A stretch of 64,000 nucleotides of DNA from Streptomyces tropicalis (lineage in GTDB: Bacteria; Actinomycetota; Actinomycetes; Streptomycetales; Streptomycetaceae): positions 62,001-126,000 of the forward strand of contig NZ_JARJBB010000008.1 of NCBI RefSeq assembly GCF_029269835.1, read 5' to 3'. The number at the start of each line of letters is the position of its first letter. Positions within the stretch are counted from its first letter, which is position 1. Positions 16,368 to 24,422 of the stretch are shown here, piece by piece. The notes below the pieces were generated by a model. It made no database searches and was not told the origin of the DNA. It saw only the letters and a program-made list of their open reading frames with translations. The translations under genes and the position numbers were made by a program.

Positions 16368-17738
16368 TCAGCGGCGGGCGGCGCGGGCCAGGGCCGGGAC
16401 GAAGCGCAGGGCGTCCACGGTGCCGACGCCGGTGGCCATGTCGTAGCCGTTCACGGCCGTGTAGCCGGGGACGCCGGCGTACGTGTTGTCGGTGCCGTCG
16501 TCGACGTCGACGACGCCGTCGGCGTGGCGGGTGGAGAGGCGGTAGAGCGCCTCGTTGATGTTGCCCACCCGGTGGCCGGCGACCTGGTCGGCGAGGGCGA
16601 CGATGCCCGAGAAGAGCGGGGTTGCCTCGCTGGTGCCGCCGGTGACCTCCCAGCCGGTGGCGGCCGGGTCGTAGCTGGAGTAGATCCAGGCGCCGCCGTC
16701 GACCGCTGCCGCCATCGACACGTCCGGGGTGCCGCGGCGGGTGCCGACGGTCTTTTGCACACCGTCCTGGAAGGCCGGGCGGGCGAAGACGTGGGACCGG
16801 CCGCCGCCGCCCGCGCCGTGGTCGTTGTAGACGCTGTCCGGCTTGACGCGGCGGCCCTGGTCGTCGAGGTGGAGCTGGGTGCCGCCGACGGACGTGACCA
16901 GCGGGTCCGAGGACGGCCAGGAGTTGACGCGCTTCTTGTAGTAGTGCTTGCCGTCCAGGGTCATGTCGGTGGCGCCGCCGTCGCCGGAGGCGGCGAGGAC
17001 GGTCACGTGCCTGCGGTTCGCGTCCTGGAAGGCGTAGCGCAGCTTCTTGATGCTGGTGAAGTCGCCGCGGGCGAAGCCCGGGAAGGTGTTCTCGGTGGCG
17101 CCGAAGCTCTGGCTGATGACGTCGCCGACACCGTGGTCGATCAGGTGCCTCTCGGCGCTCATCATCTCGGGCAGGCCGGTGGTGCCCTCGGTCTCGGCGA
17201 CCGCCGTCTCCACCAGGACGATCTTGGCGGCGGGGGCCATGGCGTGGGCCACCTCGACGTCCAGGGTGGTCTCGCCGGCCCAGCCGGTCATGTCCGCGTT
17301 CTTGGGGTCGAAGGCGGGCACGTGGCCCCACTTGACCACGTTCACCTTGGTGCTGTGGATGCCGAACTGCCTGGAGTACACGTCGAGGTCGTGCTGGACC
17401 GTCGGCGAGCCGAACGAGTCCACGATCACGATGGTGCGGCCCTTGCCCGTGACGCCCTTCCGGTACAGGCCGTCGAGGTGGTACGCGGTGCGGTACTGGA
17501 GCGGGGTGTAGCAGGCGATCTTCCACTTGGCACGGCACTGCTCGATGGAGAGCGGGCCGGTCGTGCTGTGGGCCAGCACGTTCCCCGCGACGGCCGGGAC
17601 GGCCGTGGTGTGCGGCACGGAGGCGGGCGCGGCGGTGGTCACACCGGCCGGCGGAGTGGTCCCCGGCGCGGCGACGAGGAGAGCGGCGGCGGCGGCCAGG
17701 GACGCCGCCGCTCCCCTTCCGGTACGGGCTGTGTGCAT
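16368..17738 (-). CDS. Secreted S53 family (sedolisin) serine-carboxyl peptidase
   Basis: A 456-aa extracellular acid protease of the sedolisin/kumamolisin type. Catalytic Glu156 and Asp160 sit in 'GETTLDVEVAHAMAPAA', and Ser370 in 'GGTSEATPLFSG'. A signal peptide is visible at the N-terminus (Arg near 8, Ala-rich core 11-25), but the pro-domain typical of sedolisins is almost absent: catalytic sequence begins near residue 95. This marks the short actinobacterial subtype. The start at 17738 has GGGGGA upstream. The gene is convergent with the ester cyclase. Confidence 0.92.
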   Translation of the reverse strand: MHTARTGRGAAASLAAAAALLVAAPGTTPPAGVTTAAPASVPHTTAVPAVAGNVLAHSTTGPLSIEQCRAKWKIACYTPLQYRTAYHLDGLYRKGVTGKGRTIVIVDSFGSPTVQHDLDVYSRQFGIHSTKVNVVKWGHVPAFDPKNADMTGWAGETTLDVEVAHAMAPAAKIVLVETAVAETEGTTGLPEMMSAERHLIDHGVGDVISQSFGATENTFPGFARGDFTSIKKLRYAFQDANRRHVTVLAASGDGGATDMTLDGKHYYKKRVNSWPSSDPLVTSVGGTQLHLDDQGRRVKPDSVYNDHGAGGGGRSHVFARPAFQDGVQKTVGTRRGTPDVSMAAAVDGGAWIYSSYDPAATGWEVTGGTSEATPLFSGIVALADQVAGHRVGNINEALYRLSTRHADGVVDVDDGTDNTYAGVPGYTAVNGYDMATGVGTVDALRFVPALARAARR

Positions 17739-18032
17739 GAATCCCCCTGAGTGTGGTCCGGAGTCTCACGAAGTGGTCTCCGCGCATCCCATCGAGTGAG
17801 TCATGCACAGGACAAGGTCATTGAACTGTCGATGTCGAAGCCTTTACCCAAAGACCACCGGGTAGCACCCGTTCGGGCCGTCCGATCCGAAGGGGGATTC
17901 ACTCGAACGGCCCGGCATGCGCCAGGCTCGGAGCCCGCTTACGGTGGAAATGCAAGCTGCCGGCGCGTGCGGGTTCCTCCCGGTGGTGGGCCACGCGTGA
18001 CGGCGTCGCACAGCCCGGAAGGCGGCACCCAG

Positions 18033-18389
18033 ATGACCACCACGTCCGACACACCCGTGCTCGACACCCTCGCCGCCATGACCATCGACTCGCTCGAACG
18101 CTGTGGCCTGGACGAGAGCACCCTCATCCTCACCCGCATCGCCGCGCTCGCGGCCATGGACGCCCCCGCCGTCTCCTACCTCGCCCACGTCGGGCCCGCC
18201 GTGCGGGCGAACCTGACGATCGAGCAGGTGCAGGACGTGCTCGTGGCGATCGCCCCCGTCGTGGGGACGGCACGCGTGATGGCGGCGGCGGCCCACATCA
18301 CCGAGGCGCTCGGCTTCACCGTCGCGCTCGCCGACGCCGAGGCCCAGGCCATGGCGCAGGCCGAGGCGGAGAGCCGCAGCCGGGGCTGA
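18033..18389 (+). CDS. Carboxymuconolactone decarboxylase-like (AhpD-fold) small protein
   Basis: A 118-aa, mostly helical protein. The central part ('RIAALAAMDAPAVSYLAHVG', 'TIEQVQDVLVAIAPVVGTAR') has the CMD/AhpD helix-hairpin layout. The CxxC redox pair of AhpD is absent, so peroxidase-partner activity is unlikely and the true role is unknown. GGAAGG at 18017-18022 supports the start. A 12-bp hairpin terminator follows directly after the gene. Confidence 0.75.
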   Translation: MTTTSDTPVLDTLAAMTIDSLERCGLDESTLILTRIAALAAMDAPAVSYLAHVGPAVRANLTIEQVQDVLVAIAPVVGTARVMAAAAHITEALGFTVALADAEAQAMAQAEAESRSRG

Positions 18390-18408
18390 CCCCCTGCCCC
18401 CTCGCCCC

Positions 18409-18437
18409 GGAGCGCCCGCCACCACGGCGGGCGCTCC
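18409..18437 (+). terminator. Terminator of the CMD-like gene
   Basis: GGAGCGCCCGCC (18409-18420) pairs with GGCGGGCGCTCC (18426-18437), 12 bp with a 5-nt loop. Confidence 0.8.
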
Positions 18438-18443
18438 GTCACG

Positions 18444-18686
18444 ATGCGTCGGGCCGGGCGGGACCGGCGGGCCGGGCCGGGACCGTCCGGGGGCGGGGCC
18501 GGTGCCCCGCCCCCGGACGACTCGTCCGCAGCCGCCATGGTGAGCGTGGGCGAGTCCGCGCCGCCGCTCGCCGGGACGGGCGCCTCCGGGGCCACCGCGC
18601 TGGTCGCCGCCGCGGCCGGTGCGCTCGCGCTCGCGGGCGGCGCCGCGGTGGTGCGCTCCCGCCGGCGCGGGTCCGCCCGCCGCTGA
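18444..18686 (+). CDS. Orphan cell-wall sorting signal (LAxTG), probably a gene remnant
   Basis: An 80-codon frame whose C-terminal half is a textbook sortase substrate tail: 'PPLAGTGASG' (LAxTG motif), a hydrophobic helix rich in Ala/Leu/Val, and a basic end 'RSRRRGSARR'. Streptomyces class E sortases attach LAxTG proteins such as the long chaplins. No signal peptide or extracellular domain is present and the frame starts immediately after a terminator, so this is either the 3' scrap of a deleted surface protein or a tiny anchored peptide. A 14-bp hairpin follows its stop. Confidence 0.55.
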   Translation: MRRAGRDRRAGPGPSGGGAGAPPPDDSSAAAMVSVGESAPPLAGTGASGATALVAAAAGALALAGGAAVVRSRRRGSARR

Positions 18687-18691
18687 CGCGC

Positions 18692-18724
18692 CGCAGGGCC
18701 CCGGCCGGATGCCGGGGCCCTGCG
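18692..18724 (+). terminator. Terminator after the LAxTG ORF
   Basis: CGCAGGGCCCCGGC (18692-18705) pairs with GCCGGGGCCCTGCG (18711-18724), a 14-bp perfect stem with a 5-nt loop. Confidence 0.75.
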
Positions 18725-18744
18725 GGGCCGTCCGAGGGCGGACG

Positions 18745-18835
18745 GGAAGCCCCTGCCAGTGCGGCGGGGCGCCGTACGCGTCCTACGGGGACGGCGTACG
18801 GGACCGTGCCCTCAGCCGCACTGGCAGGGGCTTCC
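18745..18835. repeat. 21-bp perfect inverted repeat around the 3' end of the Cys-rich gene
   Basis: Bases 18745-18765 are the exact reverse complement of 18815-18835. Between them lies a nested imperfect stem around GCCGTACGCGTCC and GGGACGGCGTACG. The right arm is coding (residues 45-51 of the Cys-rich protein), so in the minus-strand mRNA the end of the coding region folds back onto the 3' tail. Confidence 0.85.
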
Positions 18836-18967
18836 GGACTGGCAGCCGCAGCCGCAGCCCGAGCCGCAGCCGCAGGCGGCGAGGAGCGGGAGGCTCCTGG
18901 CGTGCGCCGGCTGCTCGGTCTCGCGCTCCTGCGTCGGGTCGGGCGTGGTGCTGGGGGATTCGGCCAT
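18812..18967 (-). CDS. 51-aa cysteine-rich small protein
   Basis: A small gene with a strong ribosome site (AGGAGGG, 5 nt before the ATG at 18965-18967). The first 30 residues are polar and acidic (MAESPSTTPDPTQE...), then 'SLPLLAACGCGSGCGCGCQS' and a GSPCQCG end, giving seven Cys at 32, 34, 38, 40, 42, 48 and 50, mostly in CxC pairs separated by Gly. The layout (acidic leader, Cys/Gly core) suits a metallothionein-like metal binder or a ribosomally made peptide precursor. I recall similar Cys-rich proteins in other streptomycetes but cannot name a function. Its 3' end is one arm of a 21-bp inverted repeat. Confidence 0.75.
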   Translation of the reverse strand: MAESPSTTPDPTQERETEQPAHARSLPLLAACGCGSGCGCGCQSGSPCQCG

Positions 18968-19268
18968 GGGTCCCTCCTAGAGGCTGGTGCCTGTGCCCAT
19001 TCCATGCCCGCTGCACTGGGCGCATCAACGGCGCACAGTGGCTCGCACACACCCCGGCGCCCGGAAGCCGCGCCCGGCCGCTCGCTCCGCGCCCGTCCGC
19101 GCCGTTCACGCCCGAGCCCTCCGGCCACCCCCGTCCGGGCGGAGCGGGCCCGGGACCCGGACGGCCGGAACGGGGATCGCATCCGCGGCCCGAGGCGTCG
19201 CCCGCGGGCCGGGACGGCAGGCCGGCGCGGGACCCGCGGGCCGGGACCGGGCCCGCGGGAGCCGGCCG
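18968..19268. other. 301-bp intergenic region: promoter of the Cys-rich gene and terminator of phoU
   Basis: The left part is upstream of the Cys-rich gene. Near phoU, CCCGCGGGCC (19233-19242) pairs with GGCCCGCGGG (19250-19259), a 10-bp GC stem that probably ends the minus-strand phoU transcript. I see no gene. Confidence 0.55.
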
Positions 19269-19961
19269 TCAGGCCCCTTCGGTACCCGCCACCGGGGGGA
19301 TCTCCGACGCCTGGAGGGTGTCCGCGTGCTCGCCGGTCACCAGGTAGACCACCCGCTTGGCGACCGCGACCGCGTGGTCCGCGTACCGCTCGTAGTAGCG
19401 GCCGAGCAGCGTGACGTCCACGGCCGTCTCGATGCCGTGCTTCCAGCGGTCGTCGATGAGGTGCTGGAAGAGGGTGCGGTGCAGCAGGTCCATCTCGTCG
19501 TCGTCCTGCTCCAGCTGGAGCGCGAGGTCGACGTCCTTGGTGACGATGACCTCGGCGGCCTTCGCCATCAGGCGCTGTGCGAGCTGGCCCATCTCCAGGA
19601 TGGTGGCGTGCAGGTCCTGCGGCACCGCCCGCTGGGGGAAGCGCAGCCGGGCCAGCTTGGCCACGTGCTGGGCGAGGTCCCCCGAGCGCTCCAGGTCGGC
19701 GGACATCCGCAGCGACGTGACGACGATCCGCAGGTCGGTGGCGACCGGCTGCTGGCGGGCCAGCAGGGCTATCGCCCGGGCCTCCAGGTCGTGCTGGAGC
19801 TCGTCGACCTTCTTGTCGGCCTCGATCACGCTCTCGGCCAGCTTCAGGTCGGCGTCGAGGATGGCCGTGGTGGCGCGCCCGATCGCCGACCCGGCCAGCC
19901 GGGCCATCTCCACCAGACCGTCGCCGATCGAGTCCAGTTCCTCGTGGTACGCGTCCCGCAT
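19269..19961 (-). CDS. phoU: Phosphate signalling regulator PhoU
   Basis: A 230-aa helical-bundle protein with two PhoU repeats (first around 'DGLVEMARLAGSAIGRATTAI', second around 'MGQLAQRLMAKAAEVI'), with the metal-contact pattern E/DxxxD ('YYERYADHAVAVAKRV'). PhoU damps the phosphate two-component response. The start at 19961 is preceded by AGGGAA. It is transcribed divergently from phoR-phoP, the standard Streptomyces arrangement, and the 221-bp interval holds GTTCA-type elements resembling PHO boxes. Confidence 0.95.
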   Translation of the reverse strand: MRDAYHEELDSIGDGLVEMARLAGSAIGRATTAILDADLKLAESVIEADKKVDELQHDLEARAIALLARQQPVATDLRIVVTSLRMSADLERSGDLAQHVAKLARLRFPQRAVPQDLHATILEMGQLAQRLMAKAAEVIVTKDVDLALQLEQDDDEMDLLHRTLFQHLIDDRWKHGIETAVDVTLLGRYYERYADHAVAVAKRVVYLVTGEHADTLQASEIPPVAGTEGA

Positions 19962-19989
19962 CAGGTTCCCTCTCGTGCGTCTTCGTTCG

Positions 19990-20125
19990 GGGGTTCGGGG
20001 CCGGGGCCGCGGTGAAAACCAGCGGTGTGAACCCCACGCTCCCACGTTCCGGGCCGTACGCGTCCGTTTCCGCCACCCCAAATGAACCGGTCCTGGCTCC
20101 AAGGTGAACTCTGGGCGACGAGTGT
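19990..20125. promoter_or_regulatory. Divergent phoU / phoRP control region with PHO-box-like elements
   Basis: On the minus strand GGTTCACACCGC and GGTTTTCACCGC follow each other within 20011-20034. Further GTTCA elements lie at about 20083-20088 (GGTTCATTTGG) and 20102-20111 (AGTTCACCTTGG). PhoP of Streptomyces binds direct repeats of about 11 bp with GTTCACC cores, so autoregulation is expected here. Exact boundaries are inferred. Confidence 0.5.
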
Positions 20126-20182
20126 TCGAGCTCGCCCTCGGACGGCTGTGGCCGTGTCGGACCCCATGCCTAACCTGGATGC

Positions 20183-21433
20183 ATGAACGTGAACGCGGCG
20201 GTCGCCGCAGCGGCAGCGATCGCCGGAGTGCTCACCGGCGTCATCGCCATGCTGGCGTTCCGCTGGAGCGAGCGCGAGCAGAAGCGCCCGACCCGCACGT
20301 CCCTGCACACCGACCCGGTGCTCCCGCCCGGTGTCGACACCGTCCTGTCCGTGCTGCGCTCCTCCGCCGTCGTCCTCGACGAGGCGGACGCCGTGGTCAA
20401 GGCCAGCTCCGCCGCGTACGCCCTCGGGCTGGTCCGCGGCGGGCGGCTCTCCGTGGAACCGATGCTCCAGATGGCCCGGGACACCCGGCGGGACGGCGAG
20501 ATACGCCAGGTGGAGCTGGACCTCCCGCGGCGCGGCACCGGGCGCGGCGAGGCCCTGGCGGTCTCCGCCAGAGTGGCCCCGCTCGGCTCGCGCCTGGTCC
20601 TGCTGCTGGTGGAGGACCTGACCGAGGCCCGCCGCATCGAGGCGGTGCGCCGCGACTTCGTGGCCAATGTGAGCCATGAGCTCAAGACCCCGGTCGGCGC
20701 CCTCTCCCTGCTGTCCGAGGCCGTGATGGACGCCTCCGACGACCCCGAGGCCGTGGAGCGCTTCGCCGGGCGCATGCAGAACGAGGCCACCCGCCTCACC
20801 AGCCTCGTGCAGGAGCTGATCGACCTCTCCCGGGTGCAGAACGACGACCCGCTGGAGGACGCCGAGCCGGTCGGCGTGGACGAGCTGGTCGCCGAGGCCG
20901 CCGACCGCTGCCGGCACCAGGCCGGCACCAAGCAGATCACCATGGCCGCCGGCGGCACCGCGGACCTCCACGTGTGGGGCAACCGCGGCCAGCTCGCCGC
21001 CGCTCTCGGCAACCTCGTCGAGAACGCGGTCAACTACTCCCCGCCCCGCACCCGGGTCGGCATCGCCGCCCGCCGGGTGACCGCCCCCGGCGGCGACCTG
21101 ATCGAGATCGCCGTCACCGACCAGGGCCTCGGCATCTCCGACAAGGACAAGGAGCGCATCTTCGAGCGCTTCTACCGCGTCGACCCGGCCCGCTCGCGTG
21201 CCACGGGCGGCACCGGCCTGGGCCTGGCGATCGTGAAGCACGTGGCCGCCTCGCACGGCGGGGAGGTCACGGTGTGGAGCGCGGAGGGCCAGGGGTCCAC
21301 CTTCACCCTGCGCCTGCCCGAGGCCGGTGCGGCCCGTGACCGCGCCCAGCAGCACCCCGCCCTCGACGACGAGGCCGGGACCCCCGAGTCATCCCCGTAC
21401 GAACCGCTTCCTGCCCCGGAGGTCCTTCCGTGA
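20183..21433 (+). CDS. phoR: Phosphate-sensing histidine kinase PhoR
   Basis: A 416-aa sensor kinase: one N-terminal membrane helix at about 5-27, a PAS-like linker domain (about 50-150), the HisKA dimerisation domain with phospho-acceptor His165 in 'VSHELKTPVG', and an HATPase_c domain with N box 'NLVENAVNYS', G1 'DQGLGI' and G2 'GTGLGLAIVKH'. A Pro-rich C-terminal tail follows. The gene overlaps phoP by 4 bp (GTGA), so translation is coupled. Divergence from phoU and the adjoining PhoP-type regulator support assignment to the phosphate system. The single-TM sensor without a large extracellular loop is the SenX3/PhoR actinobacterial type. Confidence 0.95.
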   Translation: MNVNAAVAAAAAIAGVLTGVIAMLAFRWSEREQKRPTRTSLHTDPVLPPGVDTVLSVLRSSAVVLDEADAVVKASSAAYALGLVRGGRLSVEPMLQMARDTRRDGEIRQVELDLPRRGTGRGEALAVSARVAPLGSRLVLLLVEDLTEARRIEAVRRDFVANVSHELKTPVGALSLLSEAVMDASDDPEAVERFAGRMQNEATRLTSLVQELIDLSRVQNDDPLEDAEPVGVDELVAEAADRCRHQAGTKQITMAAGGTADLHVWGNRGQLAAALGNLVENAVNYSPPRTRVGIAARRVTAPGGDLIEIAVTDQGLGISDKDKERIFERFYRVDPARSRATGGTGLGLAIVKHVAASHGGEVTVWSAEGQGSTFTLRLPEAGAARDRAQQHPALDDEAGTPESSPYEPLPAPEVLP

Positions 21434-22110
21434 CCCGAGTGCTCGTCGTCGAGGACGAGGAGTCCTTCTCCGACGCCCTGTCGTACATGCTCCGCAAGGA
21501 GGGCTTCGAGGTCGCCGTGGCGGCCACCGGCCCCGACGGACTCGACGAGTTCGAGCGCAACGGCGCCGACCTCGTCCTCCTCGACCTGATGCTGCCGGGG
21601 CTGCCCGGCACGGAGGTGTGCCGGCAGCTGCGCGGCCGCTCCAACGTCCCCGTGATCATGGTGACCGCCAAGGACAGCGAGATCGACAAGGTCGTCGGGC
21701 TGGAGATAGGGGCCGACGACTACGTCACCAAGCCCTTCTCCTCCCGTGAGCTGGTCGCCCGCATCCGTGCCGTGCTGCGCCGCCGCGGCGAGCCGGAGGA
21801 GGTCACCCCGGCCGCTCTGGAGGCCGGTCCCGTGCGCATGGACGTCGACCGCCACGTGGTCACCGTCTCCGGCTCCAAGGTGGACCTGCCGCTGAAGGAG
21901 TTCGACCTGCTGGAGATGCTGCTGCGCAACGCCGGGCGGGTGCTGACCCGGATGCAGCTCATCGACCGGGTCTGGGGCGCCGACTACGTGGGCGACACCA
22001 AGACCCTCGACGTCCACGTCAAGCGCCTGCGCGCGAAGATCGAGCCGGACCCGGGCGCCCCGCGCTACCTGGTGACGGTCCGCGGCCTCGGCTACAAGTT
22101 CGAGCCGTAG
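21430..22110 (+). CDS. phoP: Phosphate response regulator PhoP
   Basis: A 226-aa OmpR/PhoB-type regulator: receiver domain 1-120 with acidic pocket E8-D9-E10, phospho-acceptor Asp52 ('LLDLMLPG') and Lys101 ('TKPFS'), then a winged-helix DNA-binding domain from about 130 ending 'RYLVTVRGLGYKFEP'. PhoP activates phosphate scavenging and represses nitrogen and antibiotic genes in Streptomyces. The GTG start overlaps the phoR stop. A 20-bp hairpin ends the operon. Confidence 0.97.
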   Translation: MTRVLVVEDEESFSDALSYMLRKEGFEVAVAATGPDGLDEFERNGADLVLLDLMLPGLPGTEVCRQLRGRSNVPVIMVTAKDSEIDKVVGLEIGADDYVTKPFSSRELVARIRAVLRRRGEPEEVTPAALEAGPVRMDVDRHVVTVSGSKVDLPLKEFDLLEMLLRNAGRVLTRMQLIDRVWGADYVGDTKTLDVHVKRLRAKIEPDPGAPRYLVTVRGLGYKFEP

Positions 22111-22157
22111 ACCGCGCGGCCCGGCCACCGGCCGCGACGGCGGCCGGGGCGACGGAC

Positions 22158-22201
22158 ACGACCAGGGGCGGCACCCTTTCGAGGGTGCCGCCCCTGGTCG
22201 T
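22158..22201. terminator. phoRP terminator, 20-bp stem
   Basis: 22158-22177 pairs perfectly with 22182-22201 around TTCG. It sits between phoP and the convergent lipoprotein gene, so it can serve both. Confidence 0.9.
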
Positions 22202-22226
22202 CGTACGGGCCCGGGCCCGGCGGGTG

Positions 22227-22928
22227 TCAGTGACCGGCCGCCGACTGCGACGCGGAGTCGTTCGGGGCCGGGGTGCCCGCGGCGCCGGTCGCGGACGCCG
22301 ACGGCGAGCCGGTGCCCGACGCGGCCGGCCGGCCGGGCCTGGCCGGCTTCCCGGGCTTGCCGGGCTTCCCGGAGGCGGAGGCGGACGGCGAGCCCGGGGC
22401 GCCCGGCACGGCCGGGACGTTGCTCGGGCCCCACTTGTCGAAGTAGCTCACGGCGGGGACGACGAAGGCCTTCAGGTTGACGTCGCCGGTCGAGCTGAAG
22501 GTGAAGGTCACCTGCTGCGCGTTGCCGTTCTGCACGGCCGGGCCCGGGTTGGACAGGGCGGCCGAGGCGTTGCCCTTGCCGCCGACGACGACGGAGCCGC
22601 CGGCCGGGACGGTCAGCTTGCCCTTGCCCGTCGCGGGCGTGATCTGCGCGGTGCCGTCGCCGCCGATGCGGACGGCGTCCAGCGTCTGGTTGGTGGTGCC
22701 GGTGTTGAAGATGGTCGCGGAGAGGACCGCGGGGCCCTTGGTCTGCACGTCCGGCTGGGTGATGATCACCGCGTTCTGGATCTTGATGTTGCCGACCGAG
22801 GTGGCCGCGTTGTCCGGCTTGACCTCAAGAGTCTGGGCGTTGTTGCCGGCACCGCACGCGGCGAGCGAGGCGATCGAGAACGCGATGGCGGCGGCGGCGA
22901 GGGCGCCGCGTCGAAGGCTGCTGCTCAC
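22227..22928 (-). CDS. DUF461-type secreted lipoprotein
   Basis: A 233-aa lipoprotein: N-terminal signal with lipobox LAAC (Cys25), a beta-rich domain ('IKIQNAVIITQPD', 'GPAVLSATIFNTGTTNQTL', 'VTFTFSSTGDVNLKAFV') like PCu(A)C/DUF461 proteins, and a C-terminal third of Pro/Ser/Gly-Lys repeats (GKPGKPGKP) that probably spans the cell wall. The family is linked to copper handling in some bacteria, but Met/His copper ligands are not obvious here, so function is open. AGGAG about 8 nt upstream supports the GTG start. Convergent with phoP. Confidence 0.8.
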   Translation of the reverse strand: MSSSLRRGALAAAAIAFSIASLAACGAGNNAQTLEVKPDNAATSVGNIKIQNAVIITQPDVQTKGPAVLSATIFNTGTTNQTLDAVRIGGDGTAQITPATGKGKLTVPAGGSVVVGGKGNASAALSNPGPAVQNGNAQQVTFTFSSTGDVNLKAFVVPAVSYFDKWGPSNVPAVPGAPGSPSASASGKPGKPGKPARPGRPAASGTGSPSASATGAAGTPAPNDSASQSAAGH

Positions 22929-23596
22929 GGCGGCGGCAACTCCTTGAACGTGGGCGGAGCAGGGCGGCCCCCTTTATAAAGCCACCCTAAGTGTCTGTCA
23001 GCGGCCTTAGGTTACCGAGCCGTTCCCAGGGCCTCGCACCCGACCCGCCCCTCTGCGTGCCGGGGGCCCTCGACGAGAGCTGGAACACATCCCGCGGACG
23101 GCTCGCTCCCACCTGCCGCAAGTGACTCACCCGTCACTTCGGAGTGCCCGCGACTCACCATTCTCTTATGGCCACCGCGGTATGCCCCGGCATCCGTCCG
23201 GGGGGTTTTCGGTGAAGGAATGCGCGGCCCCCGGGTAATTGATCATCGGGGATCGGCAGGTGCTCGCGGTGTCCGTGTGATCAATTCCGGAATCGGCCGG
23301 AGTGCGGCGCCCCGCACCGAACGGAGTAGCGGAACTCGTACATCTGGAACCAGACAAACCGGGACGTTCGGCCGTTTGGACAGTCGGCCGGATGTGTGTA
23401 ACGTACGCGTTTCGCCTCGCGTGAAGTACCCCTCCGACCTGCGAATACCCGCTTCCTCTTACCCCCCGTGACCCTTCCGAAGCACGTCCCCGTCGCTGTT
23501 GTCAAGCCCCGAGATATGCCCTGACCTGCGAAAACGCCATTCAGAAGACGCCGTATCCGTGTTACCCTGGATAGCCACGGAAGGGGTACCTGTCAC
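22929..23596. other. 668-bp intergenic region, upstream of carD and of the lipoprotein gene
   Basis: No gene seen. It contains an inverted repeat AAGTGAC (23120-23126) / GTCACTT (23133-23139), a good vegetative promoter (23376-23404), an AT-rich patch before carD and possibly a second promoter with TACCCT near 23563. The carD ribosome site is weak (GAAGGGG). Confidence 0.6.
23376..23404 (+). promoter_or_regulatory. HrdB-like promoter for carD
   Basis: TTGGAC (23376-23381), a 17-bp spacer, then TAACGT (23399-23404). It points to carD and would give a leader of about 185 nt. Confidence 0.6.
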
Positions 23597-24079
23597 ATGA
23601 CGTTCAAGGTTGGCGACACCGTGGTCTATCCCCATCACGGGGCCGCGCTGATCGAGGCTATCGAAACTCGCCAGATCAAAGGCGTGGACAAGACCTACTT
23701 GGTGCTGAAGGTCGCCCAGGGCGACCTGACGGTACGTGTGCCAGCGGACAATGCGGAGTTCGTCGGCGTGCGTGATGTGGTCGGTCAGGACGGGCTGGAC
23801 CGGGTCTTCGAGGTCCTGCGCGCTCCGTACGCCGAGGAGCCCACGAACTGGTCGCGTCGCTACAAGGCGAATCTGGAGAAGCTCGCCTCCGGCGATGTCA
23901 TCAAGGTCGCGGAAGTCGTGCGCGACCTGTGGCGTCGTGAGCGCGAGCGCGGTCTCTCCGCCGGTGAGAAGCGCATGCTCGCCAAGGCCCGCCAGATCCT
24001 GGTGAGCGAGCTGGCCCTCGCGGAGAACACCAACGAGGACAAGGCAGAGGCCCTGCTCGACGAGGTCCTCGCGTCCTGA
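23597..24079 (+). CDS. carD: CarD family RNA polymerase-binding transcription regulator
   Basis: A 160-aa CarD/CdnL protein. The N-terminal Tudor-like RNAP-interaction domain ('FKVGDTVVYPHHGAALIEAI', 'YLVLKVAQGDLTVRVP') covers 1-60, and the helical C-terminal domain has the conserved Trp ('TNWSRRYKANLEKL') that stabilises open promoter complexes. In actinobacteria it binds the polymerase beta subunit and activates rRNA and housekeeping promoters. It is followed by ispD, the usual Streptomyces order. An imperfect palindrome (CCTCGCGTC/GACGCGAGG, 24067-24086) spans the stop codon. Confidence 0.97.
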   Translation: MTFKVGDTVVYPHHGAALIEAIETRQIKGVDKTYLVLKVAQGDLTVRVPADNAEFVGVRDVVGQDGLDRVFEVLRAPYAEEPTNWSRRYKANLEKLASGDVIKVAEVVRDLWRRERERGLSAGEKRMLAKARQILVSELALAENTNEDKAEALLDEVLAS

Positions 24080-24422
24080 CGCGAGGGCGGGAGCCCACCC
24101 CGCCTCAGCTTCAGCACACCGATTCATGCCGCGGTGCCCGATGACGCCCATGACGTCGCCGGGCGCTGCGGCATGTGCGCATCCGCTGCGCCCGCCCGCG
24201 CGGAGCTGCGCGGCGCAGACCGCACCCGCGTCGATCCGCCCGGGGCGACGCCCACGGCACCGTCGTCTCGCTACTGTCTGTGTCAGGTCCGGGCGAGCTT
24301 CTCGGCCGGGGTCACGGAAGGGGTCCGGTCGAGGCGTCGCTCGGTGTCCCCCGGCCGACGGCCGCGGGTGCTGCCTGTGGCCATACCCACGTAGGCCGAG
24401 CACACAAACCTGACAGGAACCG
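24080..24422. other. 343-bp carD-ispD intergenic region
   Basis: No gene. TACTGT at 24272-24277 is a candidate -10 for ispD with a leader of about 140 nt. AGGAA is the ispD ribosome site. Confidence 0.45.
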
